From Symmachiella macrocystis (GTDB lineage: Bacteria; Planctomycetota; Planctomycetia; Planctomycetales; Planctomycetaceae), in assembly GCF_007860075.1 (NCBI RefSeq), contig NZ_SJPP01000003.1, positions 682,001-746,000 of the forward strand: DNA of 64,000 nucleotides. Direction: 5' to 3'. The stretch's first letter is position 1. Each line of letters begins with the position of its first letter. The position numbers and the translations under genes are program-made. Positions 46,414 through 57,659 of this stretch are shown here, piece by piece. The notes beneath the pieces were generated by a model that saw nothing but the letters and a program-made list of their open reading frames with translations, did no database searches and was not told the DNA's origin.

Positions 46414-47229
46414 ATGATGCTTACAGGAGGCAGTTTTCAAAAACCATCGTTTCGGCGAACAGGGAGCGGTACGATCAAAGGACCAGGATTAAAAATTAGC
46501 CTCGACGTCCGTCGGCAATGGCAATGCCCGACGTGCGATTATCGGGCCAAAATGCCGGGAAACCGAGTCGCCGAACGTTGCCCGCATTGCACCGACGTGG
46601 TTTGGCTGCAGTTGGTGGAAAAACAACGGGTCTGGAAAGAATTCACCGTTCCGCACGCCACCGATATCGAAATCGACCTCGATGACGAAGAGGAAATCGT
46701 CGAGTCCTCAGCAGAGACAACGGCCCAAACCGCTGTCAGCGACGAGCCGGCGGTGGAAGCCCCCCCTGCGGTCGAGCCAACTGCCAGCGAAACGGCAAAA
46801 AGCGAAGCTGAGATCGTTGAGCAGCCCAGCACCGAGCCAGCTACTCCAGAATCCGTCGACACAGTTGAGCCGGTAATCGAAATCGAAGTCGTGACTGAGA
46901 AAATCACTGTCGAAGTTGTTGAGACAGTGCAATCCGCAACGGATGCGAAATCGGTCTCGCCAACGGAAACATCTGGCGAAACTGCGAAACCTCGCAAAAA
47001 ACGCAGCCGCCGACGCCGACGACGTCGGGGAAATTCGTCGCCTGACGAGGCAACACAACCCACAGCTGAATCGGCATCCGCAGCACCACCGTCACAGGAA
47101 CAGTCCCAGGAAAAAGAACCAACATCTCCCGAGACTCCCCCTGCCGCTGCCCCCCCCAAACCAAGCCAACCCGACGCTGCGCAGCCTGACTCGCCCCAAG
47201 AAGATGGTTTCGGATCTGGGGTTTTTTAA
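46414..47229 (+). CDS. Zinc-ribbon protein with long acidic/basic disordered tail
   Basis: A 271-residue protein. The N-terminal domain has a zinc-ribbon pattern, CPTC (C38, C41) and CPHC (C56, C59). The rest is low complexity: an acidic and hydrophobic-alternating stretch rich in E, V, T and P (about 88-180), an arginine/lysine block (RKKRSRRRRRRRG, about 192-204) and a proline/glutamine-rich end. The basic block recalls the RNA-binding tracts of RNase E-type or ribosome-associated proteins. I do not recognise a family. It precedes ispD by 161 bp. Confidence 0.65.
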   Translation: MMLTGGSFQKPSFRRTGSGTIKGPGLKISLDVRRQWQCPTCDYRAKMPGNRVAERCPHCTDVVWLQLVEKQRVWKEFTVPHATDIEIDLDDEEEIVESSAETTAQTAVSDEPAVEAPPAVEPTASETAKSEAEIVEQPSTEPATPESVDTVEPVIEIEVVTEKITVEVVETVQSATDAKSVSPTETSGETAKPRKKRSRRRRRRRGNSSPDEATQPTAESASAAPPSQEQSQEKEPTSPETPPAAAPPKPSQPDAAQPDSPQEDGFGSGVF

Positions 47230-47390
47230 AGCCCGTTATGGACGCATTTCAAGACAATGTCCGTCGGAGGACGATCCCGTTAGAAGAATATTGCGTTCGC
47301 GGATAAGTTCGGCACATCGATCTTACAGCGAATAAATACTGAGAGATTTCCGACGAGATATTCGGATCGTTTGGCGAAAAGAGAAGTGTC

Positions 47391-48131
47391 ATGGCAACAT
47401 TCGCAGTCATCTTGCCGGCGGCCGGGCAAAGTTCCCGGTTTCAACATCAACAACGCAAAAAGCCGTTCGCCGATCTGAAGGGGCGCGCGGTTTGGCTGCG
47501 GTCCGCTGAGCATTTCACCAATCGTGACGACGTGCTGCAAACCATCGTCGTCGTCTCGCCGGATGACATGGAATGGTTCAAAGAAAAGTATACCGCGAAT
47601 CTGGCATTCATGAATGTGGATATTGTTCCGGGGGGAGACAGCCGCGCCGCGTCCGTCAAAAATGGCCTGGCCATCGTCAAACCTGAGGTCGAGTACGTCG
47701 CTGTCCATGATGCGGCGCGACCACTGCTCACCAAACAGTGGGTGGATCAAGTCTTCGCCAAAGCCGCCGAAACCGGTGCTGCCCTGTTGGGCGTGCCGGT
47801 CGCCAGCACCTTGAAAAAAGTAGCCGACGAACGGATCGCGGAGACGGTGTCACGAGAATCGCTGTGGGAAGCGCAAACGCCGCAAGTCTTTCGGCGTGAC
47901 TGGCTGGAGGCGGCCTATGCGAAACAGGGGACGCTGGAACCGACCGACGAAGCCCAGTTGGTAGAACAGCTCGGAAAGCCGATTTCGATGGTTGCCGGAT
48001 CGTCGCTGAATTTTAAGATCACGACCGCCGACGACTTCCGCCTCGCTGCACTGGCGCTTGATGCACTTCCCAAGGCTGCTGGCCTGCGCGCGCTGCATCC
48101 GTTTGAAGATGAAGATCCGCGCCGTATTTGA
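47391..48131 (+). CDS. ispD: 2-C-methyl-D-erythritol 4-phosphate cytidylyltransferase
   Basis: A 246-residue enzyme of the MEP isoprenoid pathway, forming CDP-ME from MEP and CTP. The N-terminal VILPAAGQSSRF...QRKKPFADLKGR motif, VPGGDSRAASVKNGL and VAVHDAARPLL blocks are present, as is a C-terminal NFKITTADDFRLAALAL. It is slightly divergent in the CTP-binding loop (residues between GQSSRF and KKPF), which has an extra glutamine- and histidine-rich turn. The start ATG follows GAGAAGTGTC. It stands alone. Confidence 0.95.
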   Translation: MATFAVILPAAGQSSRFQHQQRKKPFADLKGRAVWLRSAEHFTNRDDVLQTIVVVSPDDMEWFKEKYTANLAFMNVDIVPGGDSRAASVKNGLAIVKPEVEYVAVHDAARPLLTKQWVDQVFAKAAETGAALLGVPVASTLKKVADERIAETVSRESLWEAQTPQVFRRDWLEAAYAKQGTLEPTDEAQLVEQLGKPISMVAGSSLNFKITTADDFRLAALALDALPKAAGLRALHPFEDEDPRRI

Positions 48132-48515
48132 CGAAGCGGCGCCCGTTCCTTCCGGCGAACTTCAGGAAATCTGGAATACTAGCCACGATTTCTACGATGC
48201 GGGTACGGCACAATGCTCCGATTGCGCAAAGCAGTCTGAGGGGAAATGCTTAGATCGCATGTCGCTTAACTAGAGAAGTTCAAGTCGACTCAAGGCCAAC
48301 GATCGTTCATCCGATTGACTATCTTAGTGTTCTACTGCTTAGGGGATTACCCGAAACAGATGACCGCGACGGTAAAGCCAATCGACATCCCAACGACGCA
48401 GTCATTGCGGAATCGCGAGTGAATAATTCCTCCTCGCTGGAATCCAGAGAATAGTTGATTCCAATCCGCGACGAAATCGAAGTGCTTCCTCCCATTCTCA
48501 ACCACCGAGGGCCCG
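48132..48515. other. Intergenic region, no gene seen
   Basis: A 384-bp region between ispD and the chemoreceptor. No convincing short gene, hairpin or promoter was found. GAGGG lies 9 nt upstream of the GTG start at 48516. Confidence 0.4.
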
Positions 48516-51137
48516 GTGGCGGAGACTTATCGCCAACAATTCGCTTTTTCTAATGGATCCGCATTGGCTCTTAACGCACCAGCCCTGAAAAGATCCTTCC
48601 AGGCGGTCGCGCCCCGTGCCGACTATTTGGCGGACCGTTTTTATAGCCAACTGTTTCTGGATTATCCCGAGCAAATCATTCGCTTTGGCAGTACCGATTT
48701 TGCCGACCAGCAACAGAAACTCATTGCAGCGCTCTCGGCAATCATTCGCCAACTCGACGATGAGACCGGACTGGTCGAATTCGTAACCCGGTTGGGCGAG
48801 CGACATGCCGCATATGATTTGTCCGAGCATGACTATTTGGCGGTCACAGAGACACTCATATCGGTGTTCGCTGAGGTCTTGGGTTCTGAATTTTGGAACA
48901 GCGAATACGAAGACGCATGGCGCGAGGCATTGGCAACAATCACTGAATTGATGCAACAAGGCGCGCGCACGCAACTGACTAAGCAGGCAGCGTCGGTAGC
49001 GGTAGCGGTTTCAGAAACAACCGTCGAGTACAACTCCAACGCCCTCACGACTGCTGAGAATGATACACAATTTTCTGATAAAGCAAATTCTCCGGCCCCC
49101 CTGCCCGGAACACCGGCGGTAACAACAGAATTCATCCCCCCCGAACCGGCACCGGCCGCGGGTCACCACACTGGAGATAGAAATACGATGATCAGCACGG
49201 CACAAACAGAGGGACGCATGGCAACGGAAGCACAAGCCGATGCGGGCCTAGACCAGCAACAGCTTTTAGAACTGGCTGCTAAAGTCGAAGCCATCAGTAA
49301 ATCTCAAGCGGTGATTGAATTTGAGTTGGACGGCACGATCATCACGGCCAACGACAATTTCTTGAACACCCTTGGTTACTCCTTGGGCGAAATTCAAGGC
49401 CAGCACCACAGGATGTTCGTCGAAGACGGCTATGGTCATAGCAATGAATATCAACAATTCTGGGGCAAATTGAACCGTGGCGAATATGTGACCGACACGT
49501 TTAAACGCATTGGTAAAGGGGGCACTGTCGTTTGGATCCAAGCCTCGTACAATCCAATTCTCGATCCGAACGGCAAGCCGTACAAGGTCATCAAATTTGC
49601 CGTGGATGTCACCGAGCAAATTGAAATGGCCCGGATGAGATCCATGGTGGAGGAAATGCCAACCAACGTGATTTTGGCAAACTCGGATCTTGAGATCACG
49701 TATATGAATCCGGCGTCAATGAAAAAACTGTCGGAGCTGCAAGATTTCCTACCGGTCAAAGTCAAAGACATCATTGGGCAATCGGTCGACATCTTTCACA
49801 AAAACCCCTCCTATCAACGGGGAATTTTGAACAACCCCGATAATTTGCCCTACCGTGCAAACATCAACGTTGGCCCCGAGACTCTGGACCTGCTGGTGAG
49901 CGCCGTTCGGGACGTCAACGGTGATTATATCGGACCGATGGTGACCTGGGAGGTCATCACAGAAAAACTGCGGTTGGAACAAGAAGCGACGCGTGTCCAA
50001 AACATGATGGACAGCATTCCGATCAATGTCGCGCTGGCCAATCGCGATTATGAATTGGTGTACATCAATCCGGCGTCGATGAAAACGCTCAAGTCTGTCG
50101 AAAAGCTGCTGCCCATGCCGGTGGATCAGTTAATGGGACAGAAAATTGACATCTTCCACAAAGTGCCCGAACACCAACGTCGAATCGTGGATGATCCCAG
50201 CAATCTACCTCACCGGGCCAAAATCAAACTTGGCGAGGAAACATTGGATCTGTTGGTCTCCGCAATCTATGACAAGGACAACCAGTACATCGGCCCCATG
50301 ATCACTTGGTCAATCATCACGGCCCAAGAAAATATGGGATCGAATGTCGCCGAAGTGGTCAAAGTCGTTTCCGCATCAGCATCGGAGTTGCAAGACGGTG
50401 CCAAGAACATGGCCGCCACTTCAGAGCAAACGGCACGACAATCGCAAGTTGTCGCCGCTGCCAGCGAAGAAGCGACGCGTAACGTAGAGACGGTCTCCTC
50501 TGCAGCCGAGCAATTGACAGCCTCGATCAGCGAGATCTCACGACACGTCCAAGATGCTTCAAAGATCTCCCATCAGGCCGTACAGGAAGCTGCTTCTGCC
50601 AATACGACGGTCCAAGAACTCGGCGAATCCAGCACCGAGATCGGCAAGGTGATCAAGGTTATCACGTCCATCGCCCAGCAGACGAATCTTTTGGCTCTCA
50701 ACGCGACAATCGAAGCCGCGCGGGCCGGCGAGGCTGGCAAAGGCTTTGCTGTCGTCGCCAACGAAGTGAAAGAACTCGCACGGCAAACCGCAAAGGCTAC
50801 TGAAGAAATCAGCCAGAAGATCGAAGCGATCCAAGGTTCCACAAACGTAGCCGTGAACGCAATCGGGACCATTGGCGAGATCATTGGCCAGATCAACGAG
50901 ATCTCAACGACAATCGCCGGTGCGGTCGAAGAACAGACCGCTGCCACCAACGAAATTTCCCGGAATGTTTCGGAAGCAGCCCGCGGGACCGCCGAAGTGA
51001 CGCAAAACATTGCTGGAGTTTCACAGGCCGCCGATGAGTCCGGTAAGGCTTCCGGAGACATGCTGGCCGCCGCTGATGGACTGGCTGCCGAAGCGGATCG
51101 CTTGCAGCAAATCGTCGAAGAGTTCCTCGCCGATTAA
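48516..51137 (+). CDS. Soluble globin-coupled methyl-accepting protein with three PAS domains
   Basis: An 873-residue cytoplasmic chemoreceptor without membrane spans. Residues about 10-150 are a globin-like sensor: [17 protein letters not shown] resembles the B-C helices of FHb-type globins, and H97 in RLGERHAAY is the likely proximal heme ligand. Three PAS units follow (about 260-365, 375-485, 495-610); the second and third are close copies of each other (MNPASMK...DIFHK... and INPASMK...DIFHK...). The MCP signalling domain (about 620-873) contains the canonical hairpin tip [19 protein letters not shown]. Start GTG at 48516 has a good Shine-Dalgarno. No che gene is in the window. A strong hairpin follows at 51171. 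Confidence 0.9.
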   Translation: MAETYRQQFAFSNGSALALNAPALKRSFQAVAPRADYLADRFYSQLFLDYPEQIIRFGSTDFADQQQKLIAALSAIIRQLDDETGLVEFVTRLGERHAAYDLSEHDYLAVTETLISVFAEVLGSEFWNSEYEDAWREALATITELMQQGARTQLTKQAASVAVAVSETTVEYNSNALTTAENDTQFSDKANSPAPLPGTPAVTTEFIPPEPAPAAGHHTGDRNTMISTAQTEGRMATEAQADAGLDQQQLLELAAKVEAISKSQAVIEFELDGTIITANDNFLNTLGYSLGEIQGQHHRMFVEDGYGHSNEYQQFWGKLNRGEYVTDTFKRIGKGGTVVWIQASYNPILDPNGKPYKVIKFAVDVTEQIEMARMRSMVEEMPTNVILANSDLEITYMNPASMKKLSELQDFLPVKVKDIIGQSVDIFHKNPSYQRGILNNPDNLPYRANINVGPETLDLLVSAVRDVNGDYIGPMVTWEVITEKLRLEQEATRVQNMMDSIPINVALANRDYELVYINPASMKTLKSVEKLLPMPVDQLMGQKIDIFHKVPEHQRRIVDDPSNLPHRAKIKLGEETLDLLVSAIYDKDNQYIGPMITWSIITAQENMGSNVAEVVKVVSASASELQDGAKNMAATSEQTARQSQVVAAASEEATRNVETVSSAAEQLTASISEISRHVQDASKISHQAVQEAASANTTVQELGESSTEIGKVIKVITSIAQQTNLLALNATIEAARAGEAGKGFAVVANEVKELARQTAKATEEISQKIEAIQGSTNVAVNAIGTIGEIIGQINEISTTIAGAVEEQTAATNEISRNVSEAARGTAEVTQNIAGVSQAADESGKASGDMLAAADGLAAEADRLQQIVEEFLAD

Positions 51138-51170
51138 TTGGACGCCTAGTGACCATCGCGTAGACACGCC

Positions 51171-51205
51171 AATGCCACTGACGGGCCGATTCCGTCAGTG
51201 GCATT
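51171..51205 (+). terminator. Terminator hairpin after the chemoreceptor gene
   Basis: AATGCCACTGACGG (51171-51184) pairs perfectly over 14 bp with CCGTCAGTGGCATT (51192-51205) around a 7-nt loop. The downstream bases GTCTATTG are only moderately T-rich. Confidence 0.65.
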
Positions 51206-51314
51206 GTCTATTGTGGAGGGATCGATCCGCTCCGTTTTCCTCACGCTGCCATTTGACCACCCATTGACACTCCTCTAAGATCGACGCCACCTAGCCTCCC
51301 CCCAATTAACGACG

Positions 51315-52424
51315 GTGCATTCCCCCGTGGCGGAAGTCGACCTGCAGCACGTTTCGAAGACCTACGACGGGAACATCCCCGCCGTGGTGGATGTGTCATT
51401 GACCGTTGCCGACCGAGAATTCCTGGTACTGGTTGGTCCCTCAGGCTGTGGGAAATCGACGTTATTGCGGATGATCGCCGGACTGGAAGAGGTCACAGAC
51501 GGCACGATTTGCATTGGCGGAAGACCGGTGAACAACGTCCCGCCCAAAGACCGCGACGTGGCGATGGTTTTTCAAAACTACGCGCTCTACCCGCACATGA
51601 CCGTCCAACAGAATTTGGCATTCGGTCTCAAACTCCGCAAGCTGCCCAAAATGCAAATCGCCGAGCGAATCCAACAGACCGCCGCCCTGTTAGGAATTGA
51701 GGAGTTAATGCAGCGCAAGCCGCGAGAACTTTCCGGAGGTCAACGGCAGCGCGTCGCTGTGGGGCGCGCCATCGTCCGACAGCCGGCGGTGTTTTTATTC
51801 GACGAACCGCTCAGCAATCTTGATGCACGTCGACGAACAGAAATGCGCCGCGAATTGGCAGATCTACACCGAAGGTTGGAGGCGACAATTGTCTATGTCA
51901 CGCACGACCAAGTCGAAGCGATGACTTTGGGAGACCGCATCGTAGTGATGAACGAGGGCCAGGTCCAACAAATCGGCCCGCCGTTGGAATTATACGACCA
52001 CCCCGCCAATCGTTTCGTCGCTGGATTCCTGGGAACGCCATCAATGAATTTTTGGGATGGCGAATTGCACGTCACTGCGGAAAGGGTTTCATTCCACAGC
52101 GGCGACATCACGCTGCCCTTACCGAGGAACACCACGGATCAATGGGCGGCCCTTGATCAGCAACCGGTGACTTTAGGCCTGAGACCCGAACACTTGAGCA
52201 TCGTCAACAACGACATCAACACCGCGACATTCCCAGCCACCGTCGAAGACATCCAACCGCTCGGCGGCGAAAGCCTAATCTATCTAAAAGCCGGCAAGCA
52301 AGAATTCATTCTCCGCGACCAAACACATCAAGCCCCTCAGCGCAACCAAAAAGTCACCCTAAAACCCAACCTACCCAAAGCCCACCTCTTCACCCCCCAA
52401 GGAACCATCCACCCCACCCACTAA
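51315..52424 (+). CDS. ABC transporter ATP-binding protein, MalK/UgpC type
   Basis: A 369-residue importer ATPase. Walker A GPSGCGKST (41-49), Q-loop VFQNYALYPHM, signature LSGGQRQR (about 139-146), Walker B VFLFDEP and the H-loop THDQVEAM are intact. A C-terminal TOBE-type regulatory domain (about 235-360) places it in the carbohydrate-uptake subfamily (MalK/UgpC/MsmX). Such ATPases can serve several permeases; no permease or binding protein lies next to it. Start GTG 51315 is used; GTG 51327 is an alternative. Its last 100 bp are extremely poor in G on the coding strand. Confidence 0.94.
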   Translation: MHSPVAEVDLQHVSKTYDGNIPAVVDVSLTVADREFLVLVGPSGCGKSTLLRMIAGLEEVTDGTICIGGRPVNNVPPKDRDVAMVFQNYALYPHMTVQQNLAFGLKLRKLPKMQIAERIQQTAALLGIEELMQRKPRELSGGQRQRVAVGRAIVRQPAVFLFDEPLSNLDARRRTEMRRELADLHRRLEATIVYVTHDQVEAMTLGDRIVVMNEGQVQQIGPPLELYDHPANRFVAGFLGTPSMNFWDGELHVTAERVSFHSGDITLPLPRNTTDQWAALDQQPVTLGLRPEHLSIVNNDINTATFPATVEDIQPLGGESLIYLKAGKQEFILRDQTHQAPQRNQKVTLKPNLPKAHLFTPQGTIHPTH

Positions 52425-52426
52425 CC

Positions 52427-53372
<946 letters not shown>

Positions 53373-53517
53373 CGTGGAGCCTCGTTGGGGTCGTGAGATT
53401 TCTGGTTCCCAAACACTGCTGGGGAACCCATTTCACCGAAGTTCCGCTTCGGAGGTATTACTCAATGCGGCGGGATATTTGTTGATCATCGAGCGAAGCG
53501 GAGCTTTGCAGTGGTTG

Positions 53518-53542
53518 CGTTCCCAAACGGAGTTTGGGAACG
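53518..53542. repeat. Palindromic GTTCCCAAAC hairpin element
   Basis: CGTTCCCAAAC-GGA-GTTTGGGAACG forms an 11-bp stem with a 3-nt loop in the gap between the aminotransferase and FG-GAP genes. A degenerate relative (GGTTCCCAAACACTGCTGGGGAACC) lies at about 53405-53429. The motif resembles short interspersed palindromes found in many bacterial genomes. Confidence 0.75.
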
Positions 53543-53569
53543 AGGGGAATGGGGGAATGCAGATTTAGC

Positions 53570-56500
53570 TTAACGCGGCGAGATGCCGGGTACGACTCGC
53601 CAAAACTGGTTCCAGTCCTGGACGCGGGTTTGGTATTTCAACAAGTAGGCGCGATTTGCCGGCGTTAAGGGATACCTCTCATCGTCCGGATAAGGATAGC
53701 CGCTCATGGCGTTAAACGGTAGCGGCGCGACGTCTTGTCCAAAAGCGGTATTCAGATTGGCATCCTTGTCCCAGCCGACGTTGTGCATCACAAAATCACG
53801 CTTCCAACCCAACGGTGGCGCGTTTGGGGGGAGCGCAAATTTCAATGTCATTTCATCCCCGCTACCGATGATTGCCATGCGGTCGTCGGTGGCGGTTAAC
53901 AATTCGCTCACATCGCCGTACCGCGTAAAATGCCCGCGCATCGGGGGCCAAGAAAAATCTTTTTGGAGTCGCCCATAAAGATAACGATCCGGACCGTAAC
54001 CGGTCGGATGTTCGATTTCCGAATACCCACGATAGTGCAAGTCGGCCGATTGCAGCGTTAGCTCTGTTGTCCGTATCTCCGCTGGCGGTTCATCCGTCGT
54101 GACGAACACAGCATCCCAATAGAATTCCATATTAGTGGCTAACCGCAGGCGAAAGTCGTCAGTCAAAAACGCGTCTGAAATATTGATGGCAATCGTTTTC
54201 GTTTTCCCGCCGGGGAATCCGGTATACGGCATCGTTTGCTGCCATGTTCCCTCTGCATCCGGAACCCACAAAGACGGGGATTGCGGCGAAGGCAATTGGT
54301 CATTGCGTGACAAGCGAATATTCAGCGACGTATCGGTCGGATAAACCCAGCCGGTCAAGTACAACATGATCTGCTTCGCCCCGCTAAGGTCCCCCAAATC
54401 AAGTTCCAGATAATGGTCTTCCACAAGCCCTTGCTTGATTCGCTGCTCAAACGGTTTGGCAAAGTGACCGTCGATAACACTCAAGTCGGACAGTAGATCG
54501 TGGCCCCGCTTGTCGTGAGCAGCGACCGGTGAGCGTGGGTTGCGGACAGTATGAATCTTGTGTTCAGCCATCGAAGCGGGACCGACTTTTTCGTTGGTGA
54601 AGACATCAACATCCGCGGGATGATCGATGGCAATCAAGCTGATGCGATCGAAATAGGCCGCCTCCCACAATTCCTCAGTGACCTGCAATTGATAACTGCC
54701 GTCGCGCGGCTGCAGTTGATCACCGTCTACCTTCAGATACTCCCACGCGCGCGACGGGGCATAAACGTCGTCGGCGAACTTCAAACCCAACGGCGCCGCC
54801 CAGCATAGGTCGGTGGCAAACACAAACTCTTCACCATTCCACGTGTACAGATACGGGCAAGATCCAAGCAATAATTTCTGGTCACAAATATGCGCATCCG
54901 CCTCGGGGGCCATAATGTTCTGTGGAAAACCGTTGGCCCACACAATCCGTACCCGTTCGACCTGCGGTTGCGGACCGAGGCCAAAGTGCGTGACCTGGCC
55001 GCTGACAATTTGCGGGATGTATTGATCACCGCGCCGCAACTCCAACAAACTGCCGATACCGTGATAATTCACCCGCCCCCCGGGATCGGGCGACGCCCCG
55101 CCCTTTTCCTGTTCAGCCAAGAGACGAATGTTCAACCAGTGGTTTTGGTTGCCCCCTTGGTTGTCATAAATGGCGATGCCCTGCGACGTGGCGATCAGCA
55201 AATCCAGATCACCGTCCGCATTGACATCATCCACACGGCATTGACGGATTTCGGTGAGTGGAGTTTCAATGATCTCCTCTTCCAATAAAAATTCGCCACT
55301 GCCCTCGCCGCGAAAGATCTCCAAGCCTTGCCGATTCCACGCCAACAAGTCGGACCGGCCATCGTTGTCGTAATCCCAAACCAACACACCGTCGGCCGCT
55401 GTTTGAGAGATCTGAGTCACTCCGATTTCCCGCACGACACCCGCGTCGAGCGTGGCTGTGCGAATCAAGGTCACCCCGCTAGTTCCGGCTGTCACAATGT
55501 CCCACGATCCATTCCCATCGGCGTCTAAGACGGCAAGGGCCACGGCCGGCGAAACTTGAGAAAACTCTTCCCCCAGTGATTCCCGCGAAAAACGTCCGTG
55601 ACGATGATTCCGCAAGATCTCCACTGCGGGTGATTTTTCACCGGCCATAATCACATCGACATCAATGTCGCGATCCCAATCGACAGCCGCCATTGCCTGC
55701 GGAAGCGGGGTTTCCTCATCGACGCCCAGCGTCTGTAACAACTGAAACTTGAGCCCGCTTCGATTTTGCCAAACTTGGATTCCCGCGTCGCCTGCAAGGA
55801 CCAAGTCCAATAGCGCGTCGTGATCGACATCAAACAGCACAGCTGCGGAAATATTCTTAGTTTGCGCGAATACCTGTGTCTGCTCGATACTCACCAGCGA
55901 CCTTAGTTTCGTGGTGCTGTCCAGCACATTCTCAAAAATCACCGCGCCGGAAGTGCCATAGACCACCACATCGAGATCCGTATTGTGACAACGGACCGTT
56001 TCCGGTGTCGCATCAACGGTCACATCTTCATCGAGATCCGCCGTGAGTAGATGCTGCATGCCGGGCGGCACCGGTGTCTCACAGATTTTCGTCCAGGGTG
56101 CCGCTTGGGTACCACCTGCATAAACTTCGATGCGGTTTTCGAGCAGCACGATCAGATCGCTCCGCTCATCCAAATCGAAGTCCGCCACCACAAAATCGAC
56201 GACAGCGGCCTGCAACGGCAATTGCGGCAGCGCGGGTGATTCGGCGAAATTGACAACGATCCGCGTTTCGTCGCCGGGGTCGTCCATGGCGGGCTGCGGC
56301 TTTGTCCAATTCGCGTAAAACTCAGGCGTGAAGTCCTGCAAGACGTACGCCAATGGATGGGGCGAAGCCCGCAATCCGTCGCGACGCGCGAAGGGGTGCG
56401 CCTTGATCACATTCGCCACGATGAACGCATGCTGATACAAATCGTCTGTGCGCCCGACGTCCGCTGCTCGCAGCGCATCGTCAATCTCGCGCAACAAATC

Positions 56501-57244
56501 CACACCCGCTTCAGTCGCCTGTGGGGCAATGGGTTCTACCAACGGGCGGGCCGAGCGCATGGTTTCCACAACGTCGGCCTGTTGGCTATCCGCTTGGCTT
56601 TGCAGGAGGTTCCACAACACGGCTAGATTGTCAGGGGCCAATTCAAACGCGCGTTGAAACGACGCCGTCGCTTGGCGGCGCACATCAGGCTTGGGGGAAT
56701 CGCGCTGCAGTTGCCCCAATTCAAACCAGAGGGTCAGTTCCTGGGGCGAAGACTGCGTCGCCTGTTGCAACCGCCCGATAGCAGCCGCCGCATCGCCGCT
56801 TTGTGCCAACACCTTTGCCGCCAAGATTGAGGTCGCGACCGCATCGGGTTGTACGTTTTCTAGCTCTGCTACGGCGGCTCGGGCTGCGTCGGCAGTCGCT
56901 GGGTTGGTTTCCATGGCCAACAACAGCGCAATCACCGAATCCCGCGGCCCGAGCGGATCGTTCGGTAGAGCGGCGGATAGCTGCGACAGCGGCTCAATGG
57001 CGCTGGCGTATTTGTGGTTTTCGAGCAATCCCACTCCCCGCTCTTTGTCTTGCCACAACTCCAACCTGCCGGCATCGGTTAAAGCCTCGTTGACACCGGG
57101 CACGGCTGGTGGTTGGGCTATCTGGAGGGCGGCCGGCTGCTTGAAGAAGACCCACCAGCCAATGCCCAGCAAAATGACAAGGACTAAACCGCACAACAAC
57201 ACGGTGCGTAGGGGGTGAGACGAATCGTCGTTCTGTGTAGGCAT
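53570..57244 (-). CDS. Membrane-anchored TPR and FG-GAP/UnbV protein
   Basis: A 1224-residue protein, probably displayed on the outside of the membrane. One N-terminal anchor (about 13-34, TVLLCGLVLVILLGIGWWVFF) is followed by TPR-like repeats to about 260. FG-GAP/VCBS repeats follow (for example DFDLDERSDLIVLL, DVDHDALLDLVLAG, DYDNDGRSDLLAWN, DVNADGDLDLLIA), which bind calcium in known members. The ASPIC/UnbV domain contains GGRVNYHGIGSLLELRRG...HFGLGPQPQVERVRIVWANG. A further 370-residue C-terminal domain begins YLYTWNGEEFVFATDLCWAAPLG. ATG 57244 is chosen as it precedes the anchor; a 14-nt palindrome lies 27 bp upstream. Confidence 0.85.
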   Translation of the reverse strand: MPTQNDDSSHPLRTVLLCGLVLVILLGIGWWVFFKQPAALQIAQPPAVPGVNEALTDAGRLELWQDKERGVGLLENHKYASAIEPLSQLSAALPNDPLGPRDSVIALLLAMETNPATADAARAAVAELENVQPDAVATSILAAKVLAQSGDAAAAIGRLQQATQSSPQELTLWFELGQLQRDSPKPDVRRQATASFQRAFELAPDNLAVLWNLLQSQADSQQADVVETMRSARPLVEPIAPQATEAGVDLLREIDDALRAADVGRTDDLYQHAFIVANVIKAHPFARRDGLRASPHPLAYVLQDFTPEFYANWTKPQPAMDDPGDETRIVVNFAESPALPQLPLQAAVVDFVVADFDLDERSDLIVLLENRIEVYAGGTQAAPWTKICETPVPPGMQHLLTADLDEDVTVDATPETVRCHNTDLDVVVYGTSGAVIFENVLDSTTKLRSLVSIEQTQVFAQTKNISAAVLFDVDHDALLDLVLAGDAGIQVWQNRSGLKFQLLQTLGVDEETPLPQAMAAVDWDRDIDVDVIMAGEKSPAVEILRNHRHGRFSRESLGEEFSQVSPAVALAVLDADGNGSWDIVTAGTSGVTLIRTATLDAGVVREIGVTQISQTAADGVLVWDYDNDGRSDLLAWNRQGLEIFRGEGSGEFLLEEEIIETPLTEIRQCRVDDVNADGDLDLLIATSQGIAIYDNQGGNQNHWLNIRLLAEQEKGGASPDPGGRVNYHGIGSLLELRRGDQYIPQIVSGQVTHFGLGPQPQVERVRIVWANGFPQNIMAPEADAHICDQKLLLGSCPYLYTWNGEEFVFATDLCWAAPLGLKFADDVYAPSRAWEYLKVDGDQLQPRDGSYQLQVTEELWEAAYFDRISLIAIDHPADVDVFTNEKVGPASMAEHKIHTVRNPRSPVAAHDKRGHDLLSDLSVIDGHFAKPFEQRIKQGLVEDHYLELDLGDLSGAKQIMLYLTGWVYPTDTSLNIRLSRNDQLPSPQSPSLWVPDAEGTWQQTMPYTGFPGGKTKTIAINISDAFLTDDFRLRLATNMEFYWDAVFVTTDEPPAEIRTTELTLQSADLHYRGYSEIEHPTGYGPDRYLYGRLQKDFSWPPMRGHFTRYGDVSELLTATDDRMAIIGSGDEMTLKFALPPNAPPLGWKRDFVMHNVGWDKDANLNTAFGQDVAPLPFNAMSGYPYPDDERYPLTPANRAYLLKYQTRVQDWNQFWRVVPGISPR

Positions 57245-57659
57245 AGAATTTTCAGCGTTGGAAACAATGGGGGGAACGTTCCCCGATTCTTGAACGTCTG
57301 CTGCCGGGACGCAAGCGATCCGCTTCGAATTCCACTGTAGGTTTGAGGGATTTTGGCAACACACCCTGTGGTTAAACGGCAACATGGATGCGAAGGGGAA
57401 TCGGTAAAACCCTCACGAACCATACTGCGAGCGGCTGTAAACACTGAAAATCAGCTGTTCGACTCCGTTGGCATGCGGTTTGCAATTTGATACAGCGGAT
57501 CGCTGTTCTTTGAGCGCTCCGTTCAGACACGCATTATGCTCCCATTGACTAAAACCAGTTTTGAAACCCAGTTGTGATCGTTCATGTAACGTGCCGATCT
57601 GCGTCAGCGGGACGCGTCGAAGGGTTTAGAAACAACTTTACAGATGAAGCGAATCAACC
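57245..57659. other. Divergent intergenic region with a 14-nt palindrome
   Basis: A 415-bp region. GGGGAACGTTCCCC (57271-57284) is a perfect palindrome 27 nt upstream of the FG-GAP gene start and could be an operator. No gene is seen. Confidence 0.45.
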
